A stretch of 64,000 bases of DNA. It comes from Chromatiaceae bacterium (GTDB lineage Bacteria > Pseudomonadota > Gammaproteobacteria > Chromatiales > Chromatiaceae). The stretch is from assembly GCA_025458165.1 (NCBI GenBank), contig JALOTB010000003.1, positions 1 to 64,000 on the forward strand, written 5' to 3'. A model generated the notes under the pieces. It made no database searches. It had not been told where the DNA came from and saw nothing but the letters and a program-made list of their open reading frames with translations. Position 1 is the stretch's first letter. Every line of letters starts with the position of its first letter. The translations under genes were made by a program, and so were the position numbers. Positions 19,656-29,257 of the stretch are shown in pieces.

Positions 19656-21229
19656 ATCCCGCCGGCCACCTGGCGCTGGTGCTGCATGCGCACCTGCCCT
19701 ACGTGCGCCACCCGGAGCAGCCGCGTCCGCTGGAGGAGCACTGGCTGTTCGAGGCGATCACCGGCTGCTACCTGCCCCTCTATCGGGTGCTGCGGGAGGC
19801 GGCCGAGCGCGGGTCGCGGTCCCGGATCACGCTCTCGCTGTCACCGACCCTGATCGCGATGCTCGCCGATCCCCTGCTCGGGGCCCGGTACCGCGACTAT
19901 CTCGGGCGCCTGCGGCACCTCTGCGAGCGCGAGGCCGACCGCCCGGTTGATGAGGGGCGCCGCGCGCTCGCCCGCTACTACCGGGAGCGGGTCGAGTCGG
20001 TGAGCGCGCTCTACCAGGAGGAACTGGACGGTGACCTGATCGCGGCCTTCGCGGGGCTCGCCGCCGCAGGGACCCTGGAGCTTATGACCACCGCCGCGAC
20101 CCACGGCTACCTGCCGCTGCTGCGCAGCGAGCCGGCCGCCGTGCGTGCGCAGCTCCGGGTGGCGAGGGACGCCTTCGCCGAGGTCTTCGGTTTTGCGCCG
20201 CGCGGGCTCTGGCTCCCGGAGTGCGGCTACTACCCCGGACTGGAGGTGGACGTGCTAGCGGCGGGCTACCGCTGGGTCGTCCTCGATACGCACGCCCTGG
20301 AGCAGGGCGAGCCCAGGCCGCGCGCCGGGGTCTACGCCCCGTCGGAGGCGGCCGGGCTCGCGGTCTTCGGGCGCGACCGCCGATCGGCCCAGGAGGTCTG
20401 GAGCCGCGACCAGGGCTATCCCGGGCATCCCCTCTATCGCGAGTACCACCGGGACCTCGGGTTCGAGGCGGACGCCCAGCGGCTGGGCGACTTCCTGCCC
20501 CCCGGGGTCACGGCCGCCCCGACCGGGATCAAATACCACCGCGTGACAGGTGGCGAGGGTCCGAAGCAGCCCTACGACGCCCTCGCGGCCTTGGGCCAGG
20601 CGGGACGCGATGCTGCGTCCTTCGTTGTCCGGCGCCGCCGCCACCTCGCCGAGCTGGCGGGGCAGGTCGGCGCACCGATCCTGGTCGCACCCTACGACGC
20701 CGAGCTCTTCGGGCACTGGTGGTACGAGGGACCGGCCTTCCTCGCCGCGGTGATCCGCGCGATCGATGCGGCGCCCGACATCCAGGCGGTCGGCCTCGGC
20801 GAGCACCTGGCTCGGTCGGGGGTGGCCGGTGAGCTGCGTCCGGCCGCGTCGAGCTGGGGGGAGGCGGGCCATAATGCGACCTGGCTGCGGCCCGAGACCG
20901 GCTGGGCCTGCCTGGAGCTCCATCAGGCGGCGGCGGAGCTCAAGGACCGGATACGCCGATCCTCCGGGGAGGCCGCCGATCCCTGGACCCATCGGGTCTT
21001 GCGCCAGGCGGCGCGGTCGCTGATGCTTGCGCAGTCGTCCGATTGGACCTTTCATCTCGGGCGGGGTGGTGGCGCGCAGTACGCCGAGGCCCGCCTGCGC
21101 GATCAGCTCGCGCGCTTTCGCTTCCTCACCACCGCGGTCGAGCGCGGGCCACGCGAGGAGCGCCGGGTGTCCGCCCTAGAGGCGATGGACAATTTATTTG
21201 CTCGCCTCGATCTCAAGCATTTCGCCTGA
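19652..21229 (+). CDS. GH57 1,4-alpha-glucan branching enzyme-like protein
   Basis: This 525-residue GH57 protein has HAHLPYVRHPE at the N-terminus, the catalytic Glu in LWLPECGYYPG (about residue 190) and the acidic partner in APYDAELFGHWWYEG (about 350). A helical C-terminal domain (DUF1957-like, about 430-525) has SSDWTFHLGRGGGAQYAE. This domain set matches GH57 branching enzymes and differs from the shorter upstream GH57 protein. The GTG start overlaps the DUF4912 stop by GTGA. glgA follows after 23 bases, suggesting it supplies branching for glycogen made by GlgA; no GH13 glgB is present in the window. Confidence 0.88.
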   Translation: MNPAGHLALVLHAHLPYVRHPEQPRPLEEHWLFEAITGCYLPLYRVLREAAERGSRSRITLSLSPTLIAMLADPLLGARYRDYLGRLRHLCEREADRPVDEGRRALARYYRERVESVSALYQEELDGDLIAAFAGLAAAGTLELMTTAATHGYLPLLRSEPAAVRAQLRVARDAFAEVFGFAPRGLWLPECGYYPGLEVDVLAAGYRWVVLDTHALEQGEPRPRAGVYAPSEAAGLAVFGRDRRSAQEVWSRDQGYPGHPLYREYHRDLGFEADAQRLGDFLPPGVTAAPTGIKYHRVTGGEGPKQPYDALAALGQAGRDAASFVVRRRRHLAELAGQVGAPILVAPYDAELFGHWWYEGPAFLAAVIRAIDAAPDIQAVGLGEHLARSGVAGELRPAASSWGEAGHNATWLRPETGWACLELHQAAAELKDRIRRSSGEAADPWTHRVLRQAARSLMLAQSSDWTFHLGRGGGAQYAEARLRDQLARFRFLTTAVERGPREERRVSALEAMDNLFARLDLKHFA

Positions 21230-21252
21230 CGCCGCGGGGAAAGGAAGAGTCG

Positions 21253-22719
21253 ATGTACATCACGATGGTAAGCGCCGAGTGCGCGCCCGTCGCCAAGGCT
21301 GGCGGTCTTGGGGATTTCGTCCATGGTCTGGCGCGGGAGCTGCTCGCGCGCGGGCACGAGGTGGAGGTGATCCTCCCCAAATACGACGTGCTGCGTTACG
21401 GGCAAATCGAGGGTCTGCGCAAGGAGGTCCGCGACCTCTGGGTCCCGTTTCACGCAGAGTGGCTGCACTGCGACGTCGAGTGCGGTGAAGTCGACGGCAT
21501 CCGCTGCTGGTTCGTCGATCCGCATTCACCGCAGAGCTTCTTTGCCCGCGGGGCGATCTATGGCGAGCCCGACGACGCCGTACGGTTCGCCTTCTTCTGC
21601 CGGGCGGCGCTCGAGTTTCTCGTCAAGTCCGGGCGCCAGCCCGACCTGATTCACTGCCATGACTGGCAGACCGGGCTGGTCCCGGTGCTGCTGTGGGAGA
21701 TGTACCAGGGGCTCGGACTCACCCACCCGCGCGTCTGCTACACGCTGCACAACCTGGGTTACCAGGGTGTCACCGACATCGGCGTGCTGCACCAGGTCGG
21801 CCTCGATCCGCGCCGCCTGATGACGCCAGACCGCCTGAGCGATCCCGCCAACCCGCGCGCGGTCAACCTGATGAAGGGCGGTATCGTCTACGCCAACTTC
21901 GTCACCACCGTCTCGCCGCGCTACGCCTGGGAGATCCAGGACAGCGCCCAGGGCATGGGTCTGCAGGCCGTGCTGCGCAGCCATGCCGGCAAGTTCTCTG
22001 GGGTACTCAACGGGATCGATTACGCGACCTGGAACCCCGCGTTGGACCGCCACATCGCGCAGTCCTACGGGCCGGAGAGCCTCCCGGGCAAGGCCCGGAA
22101 CAAGGCGGAGCTCCGCCGCCGCCTGGGGCTGCGGGAGGCGGCCAAGCCGCTGGTGGCGGTGGTCAGCCGGCTCGACGGGCAGAAGGGGCTCGATCTGCTG
22201 CGCCACGGGCTGTCCTATGCCCTGGCTCAGGGGTGCCAGGCGGTGCTCCTCGGCAGCGCCCAGGACCCGGCGGTGGACGCGGCCTTTCGCCGCTTCAAGC
22301 ACGAGAACGAGGGCAATCCGGACTGTCACCTGGAGCTCGCCTACGACGAGGAGCTCGCGCACCAGATCTACGCCGGCGCCGACATCATCCTCATTCCCAG
22401 CGTCTACGAGCCCTGCGGCCTGACCCAAATGATTGCCATGAAGTACGGCGTGGTGCCCGTGGTCCGGCGGGTCGGGGGGCTCGCCGACACCGTCTTCGAC
22501 GCCAATTTCTCCGACAAGCCTTTCGGCGAGCGCAACGGCTACGTCTTCGACCATCTCACCCCAGAGGGGCTGGAGTCCGCGCTCTCCCGCGCCGTCGGGC
22601 TCTGGTTTCAGCACCCGGAGTACTTCCGCGAGCTGCGCCTGAACGGCATGCGCGTCGACTACTCCTGGGCTCGCCCTGCCGAGCGCTACCTCGACATCTA
22701 TCAGCGCATGCGCGCCTGA
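21253..22719 (+). CDS. glgA: Glycogen synthase (ADP-glucose type)
   Basis: This GT5 glucosyltransferase extends alpha-1,4-glucan from ADP-glucose. It is 488 residues. The N-terminal motif KAGGLGDFV (KxGGL, ADP-glucose binding) follows MYITMVSAECAPVA. Other family features are HDWQTGLVPVL, LHNLGYQG, the GVLNGIDYATWNP motif, VSRLDGQKGLDL and the second-domain motif PSVYEPCGLTQMIAMKYG with VRRVGGLADTV. The ATG at 21253 has GGAAGAG upstream. It ends the glgX-GH57-DUF4912-GH57-glgA cluster. No glgC or glgP is in view. Confidence 0.96.
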   Translation: MYITMVSAECAPVAKAGGLGDFVHGLARELLARGHEVEVILPKYDVLRYGQIEGLRKEVRDLWVPFHAEWLHCDVECGEVDGIRCWFVDPHSPQSFFARGAIYGEPDDAVRFAFFCRAALEFLVKSGRQPDLIHCHDWQTGLVPVLLWEMYQGLGLTHPRVCYTLHNLGYQGVTDIGVLHQVGLDPRRLMTPDRLSDPANPRAVNLMKGGIVYANFVTTVSPRYAWEIQDSAQGMGLQAVLRSHAGKFSGVLNGIDYATWNPALDRHIAQSYGPESLPGKARNKAELRRRLGLREAAKPLVAVVSRLDGQKGLDLLRHGLSYALAQGCQAVLLGSAQDPAVDAAFRRFKHENEGNPDCHLELAYDEELAHQIYAGADIILIPSVYEPCGLTQMIAMKYGVVPVVRRVGGLADTVFDANFSDKPFGERNGYVFDHLTPEGLESALSRAVGLWFQHPEYFRELRLNGMRVDYSWARPAERYLDIYQRMRA

Positions 22720-22727
22720 GCCGCGGC

Positions 22728-24092
22728 GTGGGTGCGGCGGTCGAGGAGCTGCCGTATCGGCCGGACAGCGCGGCGCTGTTCACGCCGCTTGCGGCACGGC
22801 CCTGGTCCGTCTTTCTCGACAGTTGCCCGCAGGGAGCGCGCGGCGGGCGCTATGACCTGATCGCCTGCGAGCCGCGGGTCCGACTCCTGACCCGGGGGGC
22901 GCTGACCGAGATCCAGGCCGCCGACGGGGTGATCCGCTCGCCGGAGGACCCCTTCGCACTGGTGGCCCGTTCTCTCGGCGATGGGCTGGATGTCCCGGCC
23001 GAGCTCCCTTTCGGCGGCGGGGCCATCGGCTATCTCGGCTATGACCTGGCGCGGCGTATCGAGCGCCTGCCCGCGACCGCCCGCAATCCGCTGCGGCTGC
23101 CCGAAATGGCGATCGGGGTCTACGACTGGGTCCTGCTCGTCGATCATGCCGAGAGGTCCTGCCTCCTGGTGGGCGATCCGCGTCGCTCGCCGCAGGCCCG
23201 CGACCTGTTGCTGCGGGCCGCCCGTGACGCGCTGGGGGCGCGAGTCGGGTCCTTTCGCCTCGGCGGCCCCTGGCGCTCCAACATGGACGAGGCGGGCTAT
23301 GCCGAGCGCTTCGCCCGTGTCCAGCGCTATATCCACGCGGGCGACTGCTATCAGATCAACCTCGCCCGGCGCTTCTCGGTGGCGGGGCGCGGCGATCCCT
23401 GGCCGCTGTACTTGCAGCTCAGGGCGCTGAGCCCGGCCCCCTTCGCGGCCTGGCTCAACACCCCGGACGCCTGGGTGCTCTGCGCCTCGCCCGAGCGCTT
23501 CCTGCGGGTACGCGGGGGGACGGTCGAGACCCACCCGATCAAGGGGACCCGGCCGCGCGGTGAGACGCCCGAGGACGACCGGCGGCTGGCCGACGAGCTC
23601 CTCGCCAGCCCCAAGGACCGGGCGGAGAACCTGATGATCGTCGATCTCCTGCGTAACGACCTCGGGCGGGTCTGCGCGACGGGCAGCGTGCAGGTCCCGA
23701 GGCTCTTTGCCCTGGAGTCCTACGCCGGGGTGCACCACCTGGTGAGCACGGTGACCGGCCGGCTCGCGCCGGGCGCGACCAATCTCGACCTGCTCCGGTC
23801 CTGCTTCCCCGGCGGCTCGATCACGGGGGCGCCCAAGATCCGGGCGATGGAGATCATTGAGGAGCTGGAGGGCGAGCGGCGCGGCGTCTACTGCGGCAGC
23901 ATCGGCTATCTCGGCTGGGACGGCCGCTGCGACACCAACATCGTCATCCGCACCCTGGTCCACGCGCGGGGGGTGCTCAGCCTCTGGGCTGGGGGCGGTC
24001 TGGTCGCCGACTCCGAGTGTGCGGCCGAGGCGGAGGAGATTGCGGTCAAGGCGCGTGGGCTGCGGGCGGCTGCGGAGCGTTTTCGCGAGTGA
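22728..24092 (+). CDS. pabB: Aminodeoxychorismate synthase component I
   Basis: With PabA-supplied ammonia this enzyme converts chorismate to 4-amino-4-deoxychorismate for folate. It is 454 residues from a GTG at 22728, the only reasonable start after the glgA stop 9 bases earlier. The N-terminal domain ends near VGSFRLGG; the chorismate-binding domain has NLARRF, SPERFLRV, THPIKGTRPRG, VDLLRNDLGRVC and PGGSITGAPKIRAMEIIEELE. PIKGT with Lys, rather than PIAGT, distinguishes PabB from TrpE. It is close to glgA, possibly co-transcribed, though functionally unrelated. Confidence 0.92.
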   Translation: MGAAVEELPYRPDSAALFTPLAARPWSVFLDSCPQGARGGRYDLIACEPRVRLLTRGALTEIQAADGVIRSPEDPFALVARSLGDGLDVPAELPFGGGAIGYLGYDLARRIERLPATARNPLRLPEMAIGVYDWVLLVDHAERSCLLVGDPRRSPQARDLLLRAARDALGARVGSFRLGGPWRSNMDEAGYAERFARVQRYIHAGDCYQINLARRFSVAGRGDPWPLYLQLRALSPAPFAAWLNTPDAWVLCASPERFLRVRGGTVETHPIKGTRPRGETPEDDRRLADELLASPKDRAENLMIVDLLRNDLGRVCATGSVQVPRLFALESYAGVHHLVSTVTGRLAPGATNLDLLRSCFPGGSITGAPKIRAMEIIEELEGERRGVYCGSIGYLGWDGRCDTNIVIRTLVHARGVLSLWAGGGLVADSECAAEAEEIAVKARGLRAAAERFRE

Positions 24093-24110
24093 TCGGCTGC
24101 GCCGCGAATG

Positions 24111-24142
24111 GAACCTCCGGGCGGCAGAACCTCCGGGCGGCA
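24111..24142. repeat. Tandem 16-bp duplication
   Basis: Two exact consecutive copies of GAACCTCCGGGCGGCA lie between pabB and leuC. The second copy ends 61 bases before the leuC start. It is probably a slipped duplication; no dyad symmetry or operator resemblance is evident. Confidence 0.8.
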
Positions 24143-24203
24143 ATTGCGTCGCCACTGACCCCCGTCTATGCTTGCGTGCTTTGTTTCGCGCCGAGGCTCT
24201 GCG

Positions 24204-25607
24204 ATGGCCGCCCGAACCCTCTACGACAAGCTCTGGGACGAGCACCTGGTCCGTGAAGACGAGAACGGCACCGCACTACTCTACATCGACCGCCAGCTCG
24301 TCCATGAGGTGACCTCGCCGCAGGCCTTCGAGGGCCTGCGCCTCCACGGCCGCCGCCCCTGGCGGCCCGAGGCCAACCTGGCCGTCCCGGACCACAATGT
24401 CCCGACCCTGAACCGCCGCCTGGGTATCGCCGATCCGGTCTCGCGCATCCAGGTCGAGACCCTGGAGGCCAACTGTGCCGAGTTCGGCATCACCTATTTC
24501 GGCATGGACGACCGCCGCCAGGGGATTGTCCACATCGTCGGGCCCGAGGAGGGCTTCACCCTCCCCGGCATGACCCTGGTTTGCGGCGACTCCCACACCT
24601 CGACCCACGGCGCCTTCGGGGCGCTCGCCTTCGGTGTGGGGACCTCCGAGGTGGAGCACGTGCTCGCCACCCAGTGCCTGATCCAGCGCAAGTCGCGCGC
24701 CATGCTGGTGAGCGTCGATGGCGAGCTCGGGCGCGGGGTGACGGCCAAGGACCTGGTGCTCGCGATCATCGGGGCCATCGGCACTGCGGGTGGGACCGGA
24801 TACGTGATTGAGTTCGGTGGCGACGCCATCCATTCCCTGTCGATGGAAGGGCGGATGACCGTCTGCAACATGACCATCGAGGCGGGGGCCCGCGCCGGTC
24901 TGATCGCGGTCGACGAGACGACCATCGACTATCTGCGCGGGCGGCCCTTCGCCCCCACGGGCGCGCTCTTCGAGCAGGGTGCGGCGCACTGGCGCACCCT
25001 GAAGAGCGACGAGGGCGCCAGCTTCGATCGCGTGGTGCGCATCGCGGCGGCCGAGATCCAGCCCCAGGTGACCTGGGGGACCTCCCCGGAGATGGTGGTC
25101 CCGGTGGGTGCGCGAGTCCCCGATCCGGCGGCCGAGGCGGATCCGGTGAAGGCGGCCGGCATGCGCCGGGCGCTCGACTACATGGGGCTCAAGCCGGGGA
25201 CACCGATCACCGAGATCCGACCCGACAAGGTCTTCATCGGCTCCTGCACCAATGCGCGCATCGAGGACCTGCGCGCCGCCGCTGAGGTGGTGAAGGGCCG
25301 GCGGGTCGCCGACGGGATCAAGCTCGCGATGGTGGTCCCGGGCTCGGGGCTGGTGAAGGAGCAGGCCGAGGCCGAGGGCCTCGACCGGGTCTTCCTCGAG
25401 GCCGGCTTCGAGTGGCGCGAGGCGGGCTGCTCCATGTGCCTCGCGATGAACGCCGACCGCCTGGAGCCCGGGGAGCGCTGCGCATCGACCTCCAACCGCA
25501 ACTTCGAGGGGCGCCAGGGCCAGGGCGGGCGCTCCCATCTGGTGAGCCCAGCCATGGCCGCGGCGGCCGCGGTGACGGGTCACTTCGTCGACGTGAGGGG
25601 TCTTTAG
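24204..25607 (+). CDS. leuC: 3-isopropylmalate dehydratase large subunit
   Basis: This is the [4Fe-4S] subunit that with LeuD isomerises 2- to 3-isopropylmalate in leucine synthesis. It is 467 residues. The start [16 protein letters not shown] is the standard N-terminus, and GAGG lies 7 bases before the ATG. Cluster cysteines appear in [10 protein letters not shown] (about 345) and in the pair [11 protein letters not shown] (about 405-411). [19 protein letters not shown] and NRNFEGRQG are aconitase-family signatures. leuD starts 2 bases after the stop. Confidence 0.98.
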   Translation: MAARTLYDKLWDEHLVREDENGTALLYIDRQLVHEVTSPQAFEGLRLHGRRPWRPEANLAVPDHNVPTLNRRLGIADPVSRIQVETLEANCAEFGITYFGMDDRRQGIVHIVGPEEGFTLPGMTLVCGDSHTSTHGAFGALAFGVGTSEVEHVLATQCLIQRKSRAMLVSVDGELGRGVTAKDLVLAIIGAIGTAGGTGYVIEFGGDAIHSLSMEGRMTVCNMTIEAGARAGLIAVDETTIDYLRGRPFAPTGALFEQGAAHWRTLKSDEGASFDRVVRIAAAEIQPQVTWGTSPEMVVPVGARVPDPAAEADPVKAAGMRRALDYMGLKPGTPITEIRPDKVFIGSCTNARIEDLRAAAEVVKGRRVADGIKLAMVVPGSGLVKEQAEAEGLDRVFLEAGFEWREAGCSMCLAMNADRLEPGERCASTSNRNFEGRQGQGGRSHLVSPAMAAAAAVTGHFVDVRGL

Positions 25608-25609
25608 CG

Positions 25610-26248
25610 ATGGAGAAGTTCACCGACTTCACCGGGGTGGTCTGCCCGCTCGATCGCGCCAACGTCGACACCGACGCGATCATCCCCAAGCAGTTCTTGA
25701 AGAGCATCCAGCGCACCGGCTTCGGGCCGAACCTGTTCGACGAGTGGCGCTACCTCGACCGCGGCGAGCCCGGCCAGGACAACAGCGGCCGGCCGCTGAA
25801 CCCCGACTTCGTGCTCAATGACCCGCGCTACACCGGGGCGAGCATCCTGCTCACCCGCGAGAACTTCGGTTGCGGCTCGTCGCGCGAGCACGCGCCCTGG
25901 GCGCTCGCGGACTATGGCCTCCGTGTCCTGATCGCGCCGAGCTTCGCCGACATCTTCTTCAATAACTGCTTCAAGAACGGGCTGCTCCCGATCGTGCTCC
26001 CGGCCGAGGTGGTCGACCGCCTCTTCGCCGCGTCCGGTGGACCCGCGGCCCTGCGCATCGCGGTCGACCTGCCCAACCAGATCTTGACCCCTTCGGTCGG
26101 GGCGCCCATCCCGTTCGAGGTCGACCCCTTCCGCAAGCATTGTCTGATCGAGGGGCTGGACGACATTGGCCTGACCCTCCAGCACCTCGACGCCATCCGT
26201 GCCTACGAGTCGCGCCGGCGCGTCGAGGCGCCTTGGCTGTTTTCCTGA
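25610..26248 (+). CDS. leuD: 3-isopropylmalate dehydratase small subunit
   Basis: This 212-residue swivel subunit partners LeuC. It shows the usual N-terminus [20 protein letters not shown], the substrate loop [13 protein letters not shown], and [20 protein letters not shown], the family hallmark (about 80-99). The C-terminal half has [18 protein letters not shown]. It is adjacent to leuC with a 2-base gap; leuB follows after 30 bases. Confidence 0.98.
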   Translation: MEKFTDFTGVVCPLDRANVDTDAIIPKQFLKSIQRTGFGPNLFDEWRYLDRGEPGQDNSGRPLNPDFVLNDPRYTGASILLTRENFGCGSSREHAPWALADYGLRVLIAPSFADIFFNNCFKNGLLPIVLPAEVVDRLFAASGGPAALRIAVDLPNQILTPSVGAPIPFEVDPFRKHCLIEGLDDIGLTLQHLDAIRAYESRRRVEAPWLFS

Positions 26249-26278
26249 TCAGCGGCGGCCGCGACGGAGATTCCAAGC

Positions 26279-27355
<1,077 letters not shown>

Positions 27356-27372
27356 GGCCAGCTTGATGCCAG

Positions 27373-27404
27373 GCGGGGGCCGGAGGCCAGAGCGGCGCCC
27401 CCGC
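27373..27404 (+). terminator. Possible terminator hairpin after leuB
   Basis: GCGGGGGC (27373-27380) pairs with GCCCCCGC (27397-27404) across a 16-base loop that itself contains GGCC. No clean T-tract follows, so it may be a weak or Rho-assisted end to leuCDB. Confidence 0.35.
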
Positions 27405-27414
27405 GGCTCCCCCC

Positions 27415-27455
27415 TTTACATTTACGTTCAGTTGCGTTCAGTTGCGGCTTAATTT
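27415..27455 (-). repeat. Short CGCAACTGAA-type repeat cluster
   Basis: On the minus strand this reads AAGCCGCAACTGAACGCAAC, then TGAACGTAAATG: three ~10-base units of the CGCAA-x-TGAA type. The same GCCGCAA-x-T-x-AACGCAA wording bounds the element at 41625-41802. It lies in the asd upstream region and ends 20 bases before the asd start codon, so it may affect expression. Confidence 0.5.
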
Positions 27456-27474
27456 TCTTCTGCGGAGCGGTGCC

Positions 27475-28593
27475 ATGAATCGGGTCGGTTTCGTCGGTTG
27501 GCGCGGGATGGTGGGCTCGGTCCTCATGGGCCGGATGCGCGAGGAGGGCGACTTCGCCCAGATCGAGGAGCCGGTATTCTTCACCACCTCGCAGGTCGGG
27601 GAGGTGGGGCCTGACGTCGGGCGGGGTGCGACGGCGCTCAAGGACGCCCACGACCTCGATGCCCTGGCCGCGATGGACGTCATCCTGACCTGCCAGGGCG
27701 GCGACTACACCAAGCAGGTCTACCCCAAGCTGCGCGCGCGGGGCTGGACCGGCTACTGGGTCGATGCGGCCTCGGCGCTCCGGATGGAGCGGGACGCGGT
27801 CATCATCCTCGACCCGGTCAACCTGGGGGTGATCGAGGCGGCGCTGGCGGCCGGGCGGCGCGACTTCGTCGGCGGCAACTGCACCGTGAGCCTGATGCTC
27901 ATGGCCGTGGGCGGGCTCTTCCGCGAGGACCTGGTCGAGTGGGTCACGGCCATGACCTATCAGGCCGCCTCCGGAGCGGGGGCGAAGAACATGCGCGAGC
28001 TCCTCACCCAGATGGGGGCCCTGCACCGTGGCACGGCAGAGCTCCTGGCGGACCCAGCATCTGCGATCCTGGAGATCGACCGCCTAGCGATCGAGACCAT
28101 GCGCGGGGCAGACTTCCCGGTCGCCCAGTTTGGCGTCCCACTGGCGGGCAGCCTGATCCCCTGGATCGACGCCCAGCTCCCCAACGGCCAGAGCCGTGAG
28201 GAATGGAAGGGGATGGCCGAGGCGAACAAGATCCTCGGGCGCGAGGACCGGCCGATCCCGATCGACGGGACCTGCGTGCGGGTCGGCGCCATGCGTTGCC
28301 ACAGCCAGGGCTTGACCATCAAGCTCCGCCGCGACGTCCCGCTCGACGAGGTCGAGGCGATCATCGCCTCGGCCAACGACTGGGTGCGGGTGATCCCCAA
28401 CGACCGCGAGGCGACCGTGCGCGGGCTCTCGCCGGCGGCGGTCACGGGGACCCTCGACATCCCCGTCGGGCGGCTGCGCAAGATGAACCTGGGTGCGGAG
28501 TACCTCAACGCCTTCACCGTCGGCGATCAGCTCCTGTGGGGCGCCGCCGAGCCGCTGCGGCGCATGCTGCGGCTGCTCCTGCAGCGCCGCTAG
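27475..28593 (+). CDS. asd: Aspartate-semialdehyde dehydrogenase
   Basis: This enzyme reduces aspartyl-4-phosphate with NADPH to aspartate semialdehyde, the branch point to Lys/DAP, Met, Thr and Ile. It is 372 residues. [21 protein letters not shown] is the nucleotide-binding N-terminus of the gammaproteobacterial type; the ATG has GGAG upstream. The catalytic Cys is in [12 protein letters not shown] (about 135). [30 protein letters not shown] and RKMNLG are further conserved segments. It sits between leuB and fimV, the conserved order in this group. Confidence 0.97.
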   Translation: MNRVGFVGWRGMVGSVLMGRMREEGDFAQIEEPVFFTTSQVGEVGPDVGRGATALKDAHDLDALAAMDVILTCQGGDYTKQVYPKLRARGWTGYWVDAASALRMERDAVIILDPVNLGVIEAALAAGRRDFVGGNCTVSLMLMAVGGLFREDLVEWVTAMTYQAASGAGAKNMRELLTQMGALHRGTAELLADPASAILEIDRLAIETMRGADFPVAQFGVPLAGSLIPWIDAQLPNGQSREEWKGMAEANKILGREDRPIPIDGTCVRVGAMRCHSQGLTIKLRRDVPLDEVEAIIASANDWVRVIPNDREATVRGLSPAAVTGTLDIPVGRLRKMNLGAEYLNAFTVGDQLLWGAAEPLRRMLRLLLQRR

Positions 28594-29257
28594 CGGCTTG
28601 GTCTCGGTAGCGGTCGTCGCGGGGTCGCTCCCAGCAGGGTGCGTCGCGAGGGATCTTCGCTTCGCGCTTGGTTGAAGTGCACTGTCGGGCGGAGGCTGGC
28701 ATGGCACGCCAGCGCCGGAGGGGGGTCTGCCGTGTCGTGAGCGGGCCTCGCGTGACGGAAACTTGCACCGGTTCTCAAAACGCGGTCTTCAGATCTCGTA
28801 GTGTGCGGCTGGTCACACCCCGCCGACGAGCCGGCCCCTAGCCCCGCGGCGGGTGCTCCGAGCCCGGGTGACCCCGCCGTTCGATCAGGCCGGCGTGGCC
28901 ACTCGAAAACCTCGGCGAGAGGGTGCGCCGTGCCGCGGAACTCCTTGGTGTGCTTCGGGGTTTCGGATATAGTTCGAGCGATTATTAAACATTGCCGCCA
29001 CTGTATGATCGCCGACACGCGTTCCCCGAGCCGGAGTGCAGCGGACCGGTGGCGACAATCCGGCGTCGCTGGGGCCGCCCACCGGGCGCGCTGGTCAGGG
29101 CGGTTGTCGGGCGGGGGATCAGGCCGTAGTGCTCCTGCCGCGTTGGAGTCGCGCGATCGCTCGCGCCAGGCCGGTCTTGTTGTCTCGACTGCCGGGAGGG
29201 GTCCTGTCGCGACCCGAGATCCTTGCCCGGAGTAACCTTGGAGTACGGGGGAGCGGG
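28594..29257. other. Intergenic region upstream of fimV
   Basis: There is no convincing gene in these 664 bases. Frames are short and Pro/Arg-rich. The segment around 28970-29010 is locally AT-rich (GGATATAGTTCG, GATTATTAAAC, TATGAT at 29004-29009) and is the most likely place for the fimV promoter, though no consensus pair at proper spacing could be fixed. Such a long untranslated region before fimV might also hold a regulatory RNA. Confidence 0.5.

Noticed and set aside
24111..24142. Tandem 16-bp duplication considered as an attachment site or operator
   Set aside because: No integrase, no dyad symmetry and no third copy; a simple slippage duplication explains it.
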